A stretch of 21,429 bases of DNA, taken from the IMG/VR virus record IMGVR_UViG_3300032156_000085, positions 1-21,429 of that record; one strand, given 5' to 3'. The DNA is from a virus. The position numbers and the translations under genes were made by a program. A model generated the notes under the pieces. The model saw only the letters and a program-made list of their open reading frames with translations, searched no databases and had not been told where the DNA came from. This document shows positions 8,111-16,308 of this stretch, piece after piece. Within the stretch, counting starts at the first letter, position 1; every line of letters begins with the position of its first letter.

Positions 8111-8389
8111 TTACGTCGGCCCGCGAGCATAGGTCGCTCGCACCAGATACCCCGAAGTCGACGTGCCTGCCGCGTTACTGATCGAATTGAGCGCCAACAC
8201 GGTGAACTCGCTCGTAAGATCCAGCACCGCGCTCGCATCCGCTTTCTCCGCAAGTACCTGCAGTATTCGGTCGGTCGTAGTTATCCCGCCGACCGTCGTC
8301 AGTGTCCCCGCCGCGCCGCCCACCGCAATCGCCTGAAACTGAGAGACGCCATTCGGGAACAGCATTAGGTTCGTGGTGACTGGAGGCAT
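8111..8389 (-). CDS. Small head-associated protein candidate, 92 aa
   Basis: ATG at 8389, three bases after the stop of the major capsid gene, with GGGGACT upstream. The product is mostly small and hydrophobic residues (Ala, Thr, Gly, Val) with SQFQAIAVGGAAGTLTTVGG and a helix around ILQVLAEKADASAVLDL. It lacks a membrane segment. Its tight position directly after the capsid gene suggests a head or head-tail joining component; the sequence itself gives no more than that. Confidence 0.6.
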   Translation of the reverse strand: MPPVTTNLMLFPNGVSQFQAIAVGGAAGTLTTVGGITTTDRILQVLAEKADASAVLDLTSEFTVLALNSISNAAGTSTSGYLVRATYARGPT

Positions 8390-8392
8390 CGC

Positions 8393-9304
8393 TCAAGTCC
8401 CCGTCGAACCCATGATTCCACGCCAGTACGCGAACGTATCCAGGAACCTCGACGTTCGCGCCCACAGCGAGTTCCCCGTGTTCGGATCCATCGCCTCATA
8501 CGCGCTGAGCCTCTTCCTCCACGTATGCATGAGCGGATTCATCGACGGAACGATGATCCCCCACGCGGTGGTCGACGTGAAGTACGGGCTTGTCGCGTAG
8601 GTCACGCTCTTTCCATAGAGCGGATTGATCGCGTTGTTCCCGGTCTCCGGCTGGTACTGCGTCTTGACGATCTCTTCGAGCAGCCACTCCTGATTGGGAT
8701 GCGCCCAAACCAGATACGGTCCCGCGACCGCATCCGCGACCGGAATGCCCCATTCGTTCTGGAGCAGCTTCAGCCTCGAGATCGCGCTTTGGATCGCCAG
8801 CCGCGACAGCGCCCCCGTAATCAGGTTCGACTGCAGGACGCCAACCGTCCCGTACATCGGATGGCTCGCGCTGAACAGCGCGACCGAATCAATCCCCAGC
8901 CGGCCCGTTGCAAACCCCGAATTGAGGAGATCATGCGCCTTCAGCTCCGTAGTGTGCGCCAGCGACTTCCCGATCTCATCCCCCGCCTGCTTCATGATCC
9001 CGAGTTGGTCGTCGTCCAGTTCCTCCTCGGTGGACTGCATGCCCTGGCCGATCTTGGTGAAGTACACCGTCTTGGTCGGTCCATCGGTGAACCGCTTGAA
9101 CGGGATCGCTCCACCCTCGTCGATGTCGGGCGCCGTTCCCAGCGTCGCGATCAGCGCATACTTGCGATAGTGCTGCTTGGTCTCCTCATCGACCTTCACG
9201 AAAGTCGGATAGATCGGCTTGTGCCTCCGGTACGAATCCAGTGCGACCTTGTCCACGTCGCGCATCCAGCTCAACGTCAGGTTCGTGGTCGTTTGTACAG
9301 CCAT
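8393..9304 (-). CDS. Major capsid protein (HK97 fold, Mu gpT-like)
   Basis: 303 aa, ATG at 9304 with GGGAGGG eight bases upstream. The layout fits HK97-fold coat proteins of the Mu gpT-like branch: an N-terminal helical arm, an E-loop region (residues 55-95, with a GGAIPF turn and GQGMQSTEEELDDDQ), a spine helix (104-130), the ALFSASHPMYG motif at 142-152, LVWAHPNQEWLLEEIVKTQ near 198-216, NAINPLYGKSVTYATSPYF at 224-242, and a beta-rich C-terminus with TAWGIIVPSMNPL. The product would form the icosahedral shell. No maturation protease is encoded nearby and the N-terminus has no long removable domain, which matches the presence of a separate scaffold gene upstream. Confidence 0.88.
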   Translation of the reverse strand: MAVQTTTNLTLSWMRDVDKVALDSYRRHKPIYPTFVKVDEETKQHYRKYALIATLGTAPDIDEGGAIPFKRFTDGPTKTVYFTKIGQGMQSTEEELDDDQLGIMKQAGDEIGKSLAHTTELKAHDLLNSGFATGRLGIDSVALFSASHPMYGTVGVLQSNLITGALSRLAIQSAISRLKLLQNEWGIPVADAVAGPYLVWAHPNQEWLLEEIVKTQYQPETGNNAINPLYGKSVTYATSPYFTSTTAWGIIVPSMNPLMHTWRKRLSAYEAMDPNTGNSLWARTSRFLDTFAYWRGIMGSTGT

Positions 9305-9318
9305 TTCTCATTCCCTCC

Positions 9319-9831
9319 CTACACCACGTCCGCGTGGCCCGCGTACTGACTGCGCGCCACCTTGACCTCGAGCAGCGCATACGTCGAGATCGCGTTGTCC
9401 GGCGTCCGGTGGAATCCCACGATCCTGAACGGTGCCAGCGTCGCCACCTCCGCCTGCGTCCCCGTGGTCGAAGCAGCCACTCCTGCGATCCCGCTGGTCC
9501 CCGCGTCGTACCGGATGAACTTCCCGTAGAACGCCTGCGTGACGTTGGTCGTTCCCGTCGCCTGGACCAACCAGACGGCATCCTCGAGCGCCGGTAAACA
9601 GTGAGCCGACTGCCTCGTTGCCGCCACCGCGACGATGGTCTCATCCGCGAATGCCCAGATCGGGTTCGTGACGGTGCATCGCTGCCCCACCCCGTTCGTG
9701 TCGATGTAAATGGGGTCCCCCGGCTTCACACCGACGTTCGATCCGAGCAGCACGGAAATCGCGGCAGGAGCTGCCACCCCGTGATCCATCCGCAAGAAGC
9801 GGAAGGAAAACGGCGCATTCCTGTTCGCCAT
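9319..9831 (-). CDS. Head decoration/cement-like protein
   Basis: 170 aa from the ATG at 9831. I prefer this start over the ATG at 9873 because GGAGG lies six bases upstream of 9831, whereas nothing like a ribosome site precedes 9873, whose 14 extra residues (MNRLRRFLAARRQG) come from a stem-loop region. The protein is beta-rich: DPIYIDTNGVGQRCTV, IWAFADETIVAVAAT, TNVTQAFYGKFIRYDAGTSG and PFRIVGFHRTPDN. This composition and the position just before the major capsid gene fit phage capsid cement or decoration proteins. The role is inferred from that context rather than from a diagnostic motif. Confidence 0.7.
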   Translation of the reverse strand: MANRNAPFSFRFLRMDHGVAAPAAISVLLGSNVGVKPGDPIYIDTNGVGQRCTVTNPIWAFADETIVAVAATRQSAHCLPALEDAVWLVQATGTTNVTQAFYGKFIRYDAGTSGIAGVAASTTGTQAEVATLAPFRIVGFHRTPDNAISTYALLEVKVARSQYAGHADVV

Positions 9832-9955
9832 CCCTTGCCTCCGCGCCGCTAAGAAGCGGCGCAACCGATTCATCGAACGCCACGGGTTTCGTCAACGACG
9901 CCCCATTCGTGGTCGTTCAGCGCACGAAGCCGTGCGCCCTCCTATCGCTCCCAGG
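9832..9955 (-). promoter_or_regulatory. Leader with two stem-loops before the capsid genes
   Basis: A 124-base gap, unusually long for this operon. It holds two perfect stem-loops: GCGCCGCT/AGCGGCGC with a 4-base loop at 9843-9862, and GCGCACG/CGTGCGC with a 4-base loop at 9920-9937. Neither is followed by a T run on the minus strand, so they are not ordinary terminators. In minus-strand order, an AGGAGG ribosome-like site (9938-9943) with no usable start codon precedes the 9920-9937 stem, and a TTGACG box (9890-9895) sits between the stems, but I see no convincing -10 box. mRNA processing or stability control of the abundant capsid messages would be one explanation. Confidence 0.45.
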
Positions 9956-10720
9956 CTACCTACCTGTGAACTTCTCCACCCCTTCCTCGAACTCGTTGAT
10001 GACCGAGATCCGCTCTTTCTTGGTCCCCATATCCCGGTTGACCCGGCCCTCGAGCTGTTCTCTGAAGGTTTCCTGCGCATCCGGCGAGTACATCACTTGA
10101 CTGCGGTAAGCGTTCGCCTTGATTCCCTGCTCGTACAACTCGATCGGACATTCCACCTGAATCAGAATCACCCGATCGCTCTCGGTGATCTTGATGACCT
10201 CGCCCGTTTCGGTCCCAGGCTCCTGCGTCGAGCCTTCCTTCGACCTTCTCACCTGCGCGTAACCCACTTCCATGAAGTCGTCGAACTGGTCGTTCCGAAT
10301 CCACGTCTGGTGCCACCCTACACGCTTCCTCAGTAACTTCTCCATCCGATCCGCGACCTTGTCGAACGGATCCTTCACCCAAAGCTGGGGCGGCGTCTTT
10401 CTCTGCCTCTCGTTCTCCCTTGCCTTCGCTCGTTTCGCTCTCCTTCGCCCGTCGGCGATCAGGTACGCTTTCCGATTCTCATACCCCAGCTTGCGAGTTT
10501 CGTCTTCGCTCAGCTCCGGCATCCCTTCGGAATCGAAAGCCAAGTCAACATCGGCCTCATCCAATCGTAGGATCTCACCGACCGGCATGTCAACGCCGAC
10601 AAGCTTCATTTCGCGGTTCGCAGCCTTCTCTTCAGGAGAAGACACCGCTTCAACTCTCTCAGGAACCGCCTCCGTGCCCACCGCCGGTTCGTTCGCCGGC
10701 TTTCCCAAAATCCTTGCCAC
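9956..10720 (-). CDS. Hypothetical 254-aa head-region protein
   Basis: GTG start at 10720 with AAGGGGG six bases upstream, two bases from the scaffold gene's stop. The protein is strongly charged. Residues 75-120 form a basic helix (RKLGYENRKAYLIADGRRRA and KRAKARENERQRK), then a mixed region with VGWHQTWIRNDQFDDFMEV, then a beta-like stretch (DRVILIQVECPIELYEQGI) and a final acidic helix. The basic helix could touch DNA or a partner. It lies between scaffold and decoration/capsid genes, a position often used for head-assembly or internal virion proteins. I recognise no family. Confidence 0.65.
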   Translation of the reverse strand: MARILGKPANEPAVGTEAVPERVEAVSSPEEKAANREMKLVGVDMPVGEILRLDEADVDLAFDSEGMPELSEDETRKLGYENRKAYLIADGRRRAKRAKARENERQRKTPPQLWVKDPFDKVADRMEKLLRKRVGWHQTWIRNDQFDDFMEVGYAQVRRSKEGSTQEPGTETGEVIKITESDRVILIQVECPIELYEQGIKANAYRSQVMYSPDAQETFREQLEGRVNRDMGTKKERISVINEFEEGVEKFTGR

Positions 10721-10721
10721 C

Positions 10722-11567
10722 TCAGACCCCCTTCATCGTTCTGACGTACTCGACGTAGTCGATTCCCGCGTTCAGCGCTTCTTGCGCGAACCGCGCCTTT
10801 TCCTCCGGCGTGATATAGATTTTGCGAACCGCTCTCGCTCCTCCAGCCGCCCCTGCCGGCGCCCCTCCGCCCTGCGCACGCCCCATCGGAGCGCGAGGCG
10901 CGCTCGGAGGCGTTTCTCTCACCTCATTCTCTTCATTCTCAGTCTCCGCCCCGACACCTGCCTTCTTGAGCGCCTCCGCAACCCTCGCCTCGACCAGCTC
11001 GTTTATGATGTCGCCCTGGTGCTTTCCCACCACCGCATCGTACGCCTTCTCCCAAACCCCTGGCAGCGCCCTCTGCGCTTCTGGTATCACCGCCACAGCC
11101 GCTTCAATCTCCTTCACGTAGCGCTTGAAGTGAGGTCTTTCCTCATCGCCACGAAGCAGGCTTCGCTTCGACTGCGCCGAGCTTTCGCTCAGCATCTGCT
11201 GAAACGCCGGCCCCGCCACCTTCGTCACCACTTCCTCGAGTGTTGAAAGCGCCTTCCCCTTCTCAAACAGCGCCTCTTCGACCCGCGCCGCGAACTGGTC
11301 CCTCGACTCGCCCGGTTGCCTCTCCGGTACGTTCGCCGGGGCCGAAGCGGCCCCCCCGAGCTTCTCGCCCAGCGCCGCGATCCCATCCCTGATGCCACTC
11401 GCTTCGCTCGCCTTCGTCTTGAGCGCCTCAAACTCCTCAGCCGTCATCACCACCTTGCCCGCATTAGGATCGGGCCGAGGCGGCCCTTCACCTTCCTCAA
11501 CCTCAACCGAGGCCGAGGCCGAGGCCGAAGCGGCCTCTTCGTCCAGCTCATCCTTGATCTTCGCCAT
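10722..11567 (-). CDS. Capsid scaffold-like protein
   Basis: 281 aa, ATG at 11567 with GGGAG seven bases upstream and 20 bases of overlap with the upstream gene. The protein is acidic at the N-terminus (KDELDEEAASASASASVEVE), helical in the middle (TAEEFEALKTKASEASGIRDG; an ALEKGK-like coiled-coil stretch near 105-130; a long charged helix around 180-200), has a Gly/Ala/Pro linker at about 215-250 and ends in a helix with KARFAQEALNAGIDYVEYVR. An acidic coiled-coil protein with a short basic-to-mixed C-terminal helix, placed between portal and capsid genes, is the standard scaffold layout. Three GC-rich stem-loops lie in its linker-coding parts (10889-10905, 11338-11354, 11521-11537). Confidence 0.72.
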   Translation of the reverse strand: MAKIKDELDEEAASASASASVEVEEGEGPPRPDPNAGKVVMTAEEFEALKTKASEASGIRDGIAALGEKLGGAASAPANVPERQPGESRDQFAARVEEALFEKGKALSTLEEVVTKVAGPAFQQMLSESSAQSKRSLLRGDEERPHFKRYVKEIEAAVAVIPEAQRALPGVWEKAYDAVVGKHQGDIINELVEARVAEALKKAGVGAETENEENEVRETPPSAPRAPMGRAQGGGAPAGAAGGARAVRKIYITPEEKARFAQEALNAGIDYVEYVRTMKGV

Positions 11568-11910
11568 CGTTTACTCCCAGCCCTTCCCCGTTCTCTTGTG
11601 GATTCGCCAACAGTCCCACGAACTCCACCAGTTCCCTCAACCCCTGGATGATCCCCTGAAACCTGCCCATCGCCAGCGGCTCGCTCACCACCGTGAGCTG
11701 ATCCTTCGTGTCAGACGCCATCCCCTCAGCGATCAGCAGCACCAGCTTCCATCCCTCAGAGGCCCGAAGCGCCCTCGCTCTGGCTTGCCACGCTTGCAGC
11801 TCCTCCCGGTCCACTTGCCCCTCCGGTCCCGAAGCCAGGAGCCTGGATACCGCCTCCCACCTCCCCGCCAGCCGGCTGCCCAGCCCCGCCTCCGACGTTC
11901 CGTTGTCCAT
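11548..11910 (-). CDS. 120-aa protein overlapping the portal C-terminus
   Basis: ATG at 11910 with GGGGGTGA six bases upstream. It begins 155 bases before the portal stop, in another frame, and ends 20 bases inside the scaffold gene. Residues 15-62 form a helical, charged segment (AGRWEAVSRLLASG, EELQAWQARARALRASEGW, KLVLLIAEGMAS), and the second half is also helical (QGIIQGLRELVEFVGLL). No membrane helix is clear. A short late protein between portal and scaffold is common in podoviruses. The long overlap is odd, but no downstream start has a ribosome site this good: the ATG at 11721, just past the portal stop, has GAGGG directly against it. The overlapped portal tail is a Gly/Ala-rich string, which tolerates an overprinted gene. 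Confidence 0.62.
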   Translation of the reverse strand: MDNGTSEAGLGSRLAGRWEAVSRLLASGPEGQVDREELQAWQARARALRASEGWKLVLLIAEGMASDTKDQLTVVSEPLAMGRFQGIIQGLRELVEFVGLLANPQENGEGLGVNDGEDQG

Positions 11911-13771
11911 CCTTGTTCACCCCCGTAAGCCCTCCCGCCGCCTCGACCTGCTGCCGTTGGATTTCACGAACTGTGTTCAGAAAGAACTCCCACTTCTTCA
12001 GATCCGGGATGTAGCGCTCCGTTTCCTCATAGTTGAAGAACTTTGCCGTCGCCTCCATCAAGTTGTTCGACCCCACCAAGATGCTCAGCATATACTGCCA
12101 CGCATCCGGCGCCGCCTTCCTCATCTGCAACCCCTGCGGCCCAAACAACTGCAGTGCCAACGGGATCGTCTCCTTCGCAAACACGGTGTAGATTTGCGTC
12201 AGTGCCAGCGTCGATTGCTGCATCGCCGCATAAGTGAGATCCATCTCCGTCGTCGCCACTTCGAAGCTGAACCGCCTGGGTACTTCCTGCGCCTCGATGT
12301 TGAGAATGCGATCAAGCTGTTTCAGCTTGTCCTCACTCAGCCGCTGGAGCCGCCTCTCATTCGCAACCACAAGCTCCCTGTTGAGAATCAGCATCAGCAT
12401 CAAGAGCATCCCAACCCGGCTCCAGCTCTGCTTCATCCCTTCCGCAGTTGAGGTAAAGATCCCTCCCGACTGCCCCAGCCTCGCCTGCGCTCCCCGCCAC
12501 GTATCACGTGAGCCGAGCGTCGAATCCGCAAACCCCCGCTCGCTCTCACTCAACCCCGTCGCCTGTGCGGCCTGCGACCACGAGCCCCCTTCCGTCTGGT
12601 AACTCGAAGGATAGACTTCGCCAAGCTGCAGCGGCACGATGTCTTCCCTTGGGTTGTCCGCGAGCCACAGCTTCCCTGCATAGATCGAACTCCGGTTGTT
12701 CGTCAGCACGGAGCGCTTCATCGCAAACATCCTCATGTTCGCGATCTTCATGTTGTCGTTCCTTACGTTGTGAATGCCCTCGACTTCGTCCTGGGCGCTC
12801 TCGCACAGTTGCCCCGTTCCCCTCCCCTCAACGGACTTGGTCTTCCTGATATACCGGAAGGGCTCCATCGACCTCGCACCCAGCTCGTTGTACGTCTGGC
12901 TCACGACAACCCTGGTCTCAGGATGAATCGTCCAGATCATGTCGATCGCGATGTTGTTCTTCGCGATGTCCCAAAAGAAGTGGAACTCCACGAACTTGAT
13001 CGGCTCAGGATTCGCCGGATCCGCTACCGCCGTCACCTCGTTCGCCAGGATCCACTCGCCCCTCGCCCCCTTCGCCCTCACCTCGTGCGGCGGCAATTCG
13101 AACTCGAACGCGATCCACGGCATCTTGTTCACGTCGTTCCACGCTGAGGGCCAAACCGTCTGTTCGATTGGCCACATCGAAATCTCCGGCCCGTCGTGAA
13201 CGGTGACGGTTACGTCCTCGCCCCCACCCGTCGTTCCACTCACCTTCTTGTAGTACCGCCGCTCCGTCGTCCACGTCACCTTCGCGAACGCGACCGGCAT
13301 CACCGCAGCGTCCAAGTGAATCTCGCTTTTCACTCGAGCCAAGTCGAGGTCCGTTGGCGATCGCGCCAAAATATCAAGGTACTTGGTGAGAAACTCCGCG
13401 TCGTCGTGCGCCTCGGAGGTTTCCTGAACCGCTTTCGCAGTCCAGAACGGATCCCTCAACGCAAAGTGCGCATCCAGCTTCGCAAACATCGTCTGCCCGT
13501 TTATTTGAGCCAGCGGCGGTCTCACCCTCGAAGGATTCTCCAGCCTCGTCTGCGCCGGCTTGTCCTCAGGGTCCGCATCAAGCTGCCTTCGCCATTTCTC
13601 CCACCGCGACTTTTTCGGCTCCCGGACGCCCTGCTCAGCCTCATACTGGCTCATCAGGTAGTCGACGACCGCCTTTACTTCATCCTCATCCGTGATGATC
13701 TGTCCAGCGTACCGAGTAGCAAATTGCTGCTCTTCCGGCGCAACCCTCACCTCAATTTCAACATCGCTCAT
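11756..13771 (-). CDS. Portal protein
   Basis: 671 aa, ATG at 13771 with AAGGGGG eight bases upstream. It forms the dodecameric DNA gate at one capsid vertex. Its length is near that of podovirus portals (P22 gp1 is 725 aa). Position directly after the large terminase, and the body's mix of a beta-rich wing (RVKSEIHLDAAVMPVAFAKVTW; MWPIEQTVWPSAW), a long helical middle (QDEVEGIHNVRNDNMKIANMRM) and a helix-rich C-terminal half (LMLMLILNRELVVANERRLQR; FFNYEETERYIPDLKKW) fit the family. The last 55 residues are a Gly/Ala/Gln-rich tail without predicted structure, overlapped by the 120-aa gene. I have no single diagnostic motif; context and architecture carry the call. Confidence 0.82.
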   Translation of the reverse strand: MSDVEIEVRVAPEEQQFATRYAGQIITDEDEVKAVVDYLMSQYEAEQGVREPKKSRWEKWRRQLDADPEDKPAQTRLENPSRVRPPLAQINGQTMFAKLDAHFALRDPFWTAKAVQETSEAHDDAEFLTKYLDILARSPTDLDLARVKSEIHLDAAVMPVAFAKVTWTTERRYYKKVSGTTGGGEDVTVTVHDGPEISMWPIEQTVWPSAWNDVNKMPWIAFEFELPPHEVRAKGARGEWILANEVTAVADPANPEPIKFVEFHFFWDIAKNNIAIDMIWTIHPETRVVVSQTYNELGARSMEPFRYIRKTKSVEGRGTGQLCESAQDEVEGIHNVRNDNMKIANMRMFAMKRSVLTNNRSSIYAGKLWLADNPREDIVPLQLGEVYPSSYQTEGGSWSQAAQATGLSESERGFADSTLGSRDTWRGAQARLGQSGGIFTSTAEGMKQSWSRVGMLLMLMLILNRELVVANERRLQRLSEDKLKQLDRILNIEAQEVPRRFSFEVATTEMDLTYAAMQQSTLALTQIYTVFAKETIPLALQLFGPQGLQMRKAAPDAWQYMLSILVGSNNLMEATAKFFNYEETERYIPDLKKWEFFLNTVREIQRQQVEAAGGLTGVNKDGQRNVGGGAGQPAGGEVGGGIQAPGFGTGGASGPGGAASVASQSEGASGL

Positions 13772-13785
13772 CTCTCATTCCCCCT

Positions 13786-15573
13786 TCAGTAGCCAAACGC
13801 ATCCGCAACCACGAGCCCGCGCTCCTCGACGCCAAACCTTCGCCATTCATCCTCGTGTTCCAACTCCTCGATCTCAGTCGCTGTTGCGGGCCGCTCAAGG
13901 TTCCCAACCGCGTTCGCCTGTTCATCCAGCACGTCGAGCCGATCACTCCCAGGAAACGCGCTCAATTCCTCAATCAGGTTACGCGCACAGCCTTCCGCCG
14001 CATAGAACTTGCCTCGCGTCAGGACCGGCCCTAAGAGATGCCTGACCCGCGCCTTCTTGTCGCCCTTCGAGGGTTTCCCTTCGAGCGAAAAGCTTGTCTT
14101 ACGCATTTCCATCTCACGATAAAGTGCGCTCACCAACACGACCTGCATCGCGTTCGTCTCAACGATGGTACGCTGAATATACCCAGGGAACTGCTGGTGT
14201 GCCTCAAACACGTAATCGTAGAGCTGCGCGTCCCCAAAGTAGCCCACCCGCTCCCAAATCCTGTAGTGGTTGTCGTCCGAGTCCTTCGCCGTCAGCCCAA
14301 GGCTCGACTTCGACGTTTGGCTCGTGATGTTTCCCTCAGTTCCAGCCGGGTCCAACTGCAGCACCGTCGTGCATCCGTCAAGCGCCACGCGCGAGCCCTT
14401 CTCATCGAAGTTCTCGTCGCCCTTCCTTTTGATCCAAAACCGCCCTTCCTCCTTCACCACCACGCAAGACTTGACGCGAGCATTCGCGATCCCGCCCGCT
14501 CCCGCGATCGGCTTGATTGAGTTCTTGTAGTGACGAATCGCAGTCCACTGGTCGTCGATCAAAAGCCGCTCATAGTCGATCTTCGTCAAAACCTCAGGGC
14601 AGGTCTCGCGATCGCCCTCAACGATCGACCTGTAGTAGAGCGTCCACTCGCCCTCCGGCTCTACCTGGATCTCATCGTTCTTGAACCCAAAGACCTGCTT
14701 GCAGTTTCGTGCAATTCGCCTGACGTAGAGATCATCCGGCGCGTAAAACGTAAAGAACACCAAGTTGCGTGACTTGCGTTTCGACCTCAGTAAGGTAATC
14801 GAGTCCGTCTTGAACTTCTTGTCCGCAGCCTCCATCAACGTCGACGAAGCCATCATCGAGTCGAGCGAATCAAGCCCAATCGGATCATCCCAATGGATCA
14901 CCGTAAAGTGATCGCCTTCCTTCGCGCCCTCAATCCCCGCTGCCTGGATCGAGGGCTCCTTCCAATGTCGGCTGCGCCCCGGCGTCACCATCTCCTTGTC
15001 GTTCCAGCGCTTTGCATCAGTACGCGGGACGCGCTCCGGGTAAAGCGCCGCGAACAGTGGATTCGAATCGAAAATGCGTTGAACCGTCCACTTCCACTCG
15101 TGCGCCCGTTCCGCCTTCGCATTCAGGAAAAGGAAACACTCATCCGCGAACCTCGTCAGCTCCCACGCCGCCGCCCCGTGGTCCATTATGGTCGACTTGT
15201 ACGAGCCCCGAAAGACCGCCACCGCCGCACGCGCCCCGCTCGCCATGCACCACCGTGATTGCCTGAAGTTGCACATATCGAGGTGAAGGTCAGCGTTGAG
15301 ACCATTGTACGGGTTGTACGCGCCCGCCACAAACTTGAGGAAAAACCACAAGCTCACGAAGCCGGCTTGGCGAAACAGATCAATCACCTCGGCCGCCCCA
15401 ACCTGCGGGTGCGTCGAGCCCAATTCCGCGACAAGTTGCTTGAGCACCGTTTCAGCGCCCACCAGCGAGGCGAACGCGGGTGCGTCCGGATGTGGTGTTA
15501 TGGCAAAGGTAGGCGCCCTCACGAACTCAGGGTACGCAATCGCGTCCCGGTCGTAAGGTTTTCTCGCAGTCAA
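13786..15573 (-). CDS. terL: Terminase large subunit
   Basis: 595 aa packaging motor: ATPase plus headful or site-specific nuclease. Walker A is FRGSYKST (residues 121-128) and Walker B is FTVIHWDDP (223-231), with the two acidic residues D229-D230. The RNase-H-like nuclease half shows LQLDPAGTEGN (405-415; D408), IVETNA (470-475; E472) and the closing DVLDEQANA (547-555; D550), which together supply the metal-binding acids. The start is a TTG at 15573: the frame stays open to a stop near 15717 but contains no ATG, GTG or TTG further up, and the next candidate, a GTG at codon 18, has no ribosome site. AAGGA lies nine bases before the TTG. Confidence 0.93.
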   Translation of the reverse strand: MTARKPYDRDAIAYPEFVRAPTFAITPHPDAPAFASLVGAETVLKQLVAELGSTHPQVGAAEVIDLFRQAGFVSLWFFLKFVAGAYNPYNGLNADLHLDMCNFRQSRWCMASGARAAVAVFRGSYKSTIMDHGAAAWELTRFADECFLFLNAKAERAHEWKWTVQRIFDSNPLFAALYPERVPRTDAKRWNDKEMVTPGRSRHWKEPSIQAAGIEGAKEGDHFTVIHWDDPIGLDSLDSMMASSTLMEAADKKFKTDSITLLRSKRKSRNLVFFTFYAPDDLYVRRIARNCKQVFGFKNDEIQVEPEGEWTLYYRSIVEGDRETCPEVLTKIDYERLLIDDQWTAIRHYKNSIKPIAGAGGIANARVKSCVVVKEEGRFWIKRKGDENFDEKGSRVALDGCTTVLQLDPAGTEGNITSQTSKSSLGLTAKDSDDNHYRIWERVGYFGDAQLYDYVFEAHQQFPGYIQRTIVETNAMQVVLVSALYREMEMRKTSFSLEGKPSKGDKKARVRHLLGPVLTRGKFYAAEGCARNLIEELSAFPGSDRLDVLDEQANAVGNLERPATATEIEELEHEDEWRRFGVEERGLVVADAFGY

Positions 15574-15587
15574 TCGACCAGATCCTT

Positions 15588-15606
15588 GAGCCGCGAAACG
15601 CGGCTC
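15588..15606. repeat. GC-rich stem-loop between the terminase genes
   Basis: Perfect 8-base arms GAGCCGCG/CGCGGCTC with an AAA loop. It lies 15 bases upstream of the TTG start of the large terminase, in a 145-base gap without a gene, so in mRNA it would stand just before the ribosome site and could limit large-terminase translation. It belongs to the wider stem-loop set described in the findings. Confidence 0.7.
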
Positions 15607-15718
15607 GACGCCGTGAACTGTTTCGTCGGCTCTGGAAGGCCAGCGAGAAGAAGCGGTTTTTCCTCGACACCGGCCCCACCGCGCCTGCGGCGTGGTACGT
15701 TCGCCTTTACCTTAGGCT

Positions 15719-16270
15719 TCATTCGTCCTCTCCCTCGCCTTCCATCTCAGCCAAAACCTCACTTGGGATGTTCGCCGGCGAAGCGCCGCGTTTCGCTTTT
15801 CCCTTCGACGCGCTCGCAGTCGCGGTGCGGCGCGCCCGGCGAGCGTCCTCCGGTGCGATTGCGATTGGTTTTGCTTTGCTTACCTGCCCCGCCCGCTTCG
15901 CGGGCGTAACGTCACGCTCGAGCGCCTTCAGGATAGCGCCTTCCGGCAGCGAGCGCCCGAACATCGCCGCGAGGCCCCCCAAGAGAGCCGCCAGCTCAGC
16001 TTGGGGGATCGCCGCTGCGGCCTGCGTCACTTTTGACTCGCGGGGCAAACCGATTCGATCAAGGATTGCTTCAGCAGCGCGAATCGAAGGGCCGTCGTCT
16101 TTACCGACTTGGGAAGGCCTCAGGGCTTCGACGGCCTCTTCGCCCATTTCCAGCAACTTGGTTTGGAGCGTTGCGAGGATGTCGGCTGGCGCGGGCGGCG
16201 CAGCAGTGAGCGTTTTTGACTGCGAGCCGTCTTCGGCTCGCCCGGCGAGCTTGGCGAGCGATTCACCCAT
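15719..16270 (-). CDS. Candidate terminase small subunit
   Basis: 183 aa, first gene of the late operon, ATG at 16270. The middle is helical: ILATLQTKLLEMGEEAVEALR (30-50), then a segment with SIRAAEAILDRIGLPRESK (62-80), the kind of 'A-x-x-I-L-D-R-x-G-L-P' motif seen in small terminases and related DNA-binding phage proteins, then an oligomerisation-like hydrophobic stretch (ELAALLGGLAAMFGRS). The C-terminus is basic (ARRARRTATASASKGKAKRG) and ends in a short acidic tail. Position directly before the large subunit supports the role, as does the motif. No Shine-Dalgarno site precedes the ATG; the message may be nearly leaderless. Three stem-loops lie in its coding sequence (15776-15788, 15890-15906, 16222-16241). 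Confidence 0.6.
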   Translation of the reverse strand: MGESLAKLAGRAEDGSQSKTLTAAPPAPADILATLQTKLLEMGEEAVEALRPSQVGKDDGPSIRAAEAILDRIGLPRESKVTQAAAAIPQAELAALLGGLAAMFGRSLPEGAILKALERDVTPAKRAGQVSKAKPIAIAPEDARRARRTATASASKGKAKRGASPANIPSEVLAEMEGEGEDE

Positions 16271-16272
16271 AT

Positions 16273-16308
16273 GTCGATGAGCTTAGGGTAGTTTGGGGCT
16301 GGTGTCAA
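16273..16308 (-). promoter_or_regulatory. Late-operon promoter candidate
   Basis: On the minus strand a perfect TTGACA (16303-16308) is followed after 17 bases by TAAGCT (16280-16285), three of six matches to TATAAT. Transcription would start near 16273, only a few bases before the ATG at 16270, which has no Shine-Dalgarno site. The message for the first late gene would therefore be leaderless or nearly so. It faces the late genes and lies after the terminator of the preceding gene, which fits its role. The weak -10 box keeps the confidence moderate. Confidence 0.5.

Noticed and set aside
8525-9349. Long plus-strand frame over the capsid gene (274 aa)
   Set aside because: It is antisense to the major capsid gene, Arg-rich and without recognisable motifs; long frames arise by codon bias here.
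10272-11246. Long plus-strand frame over the scaffold region (324 aa)
   Set aside because: Antisense to two well-supported genes; Ser/Phe/Arg-rich composition typical of a shadow frame.
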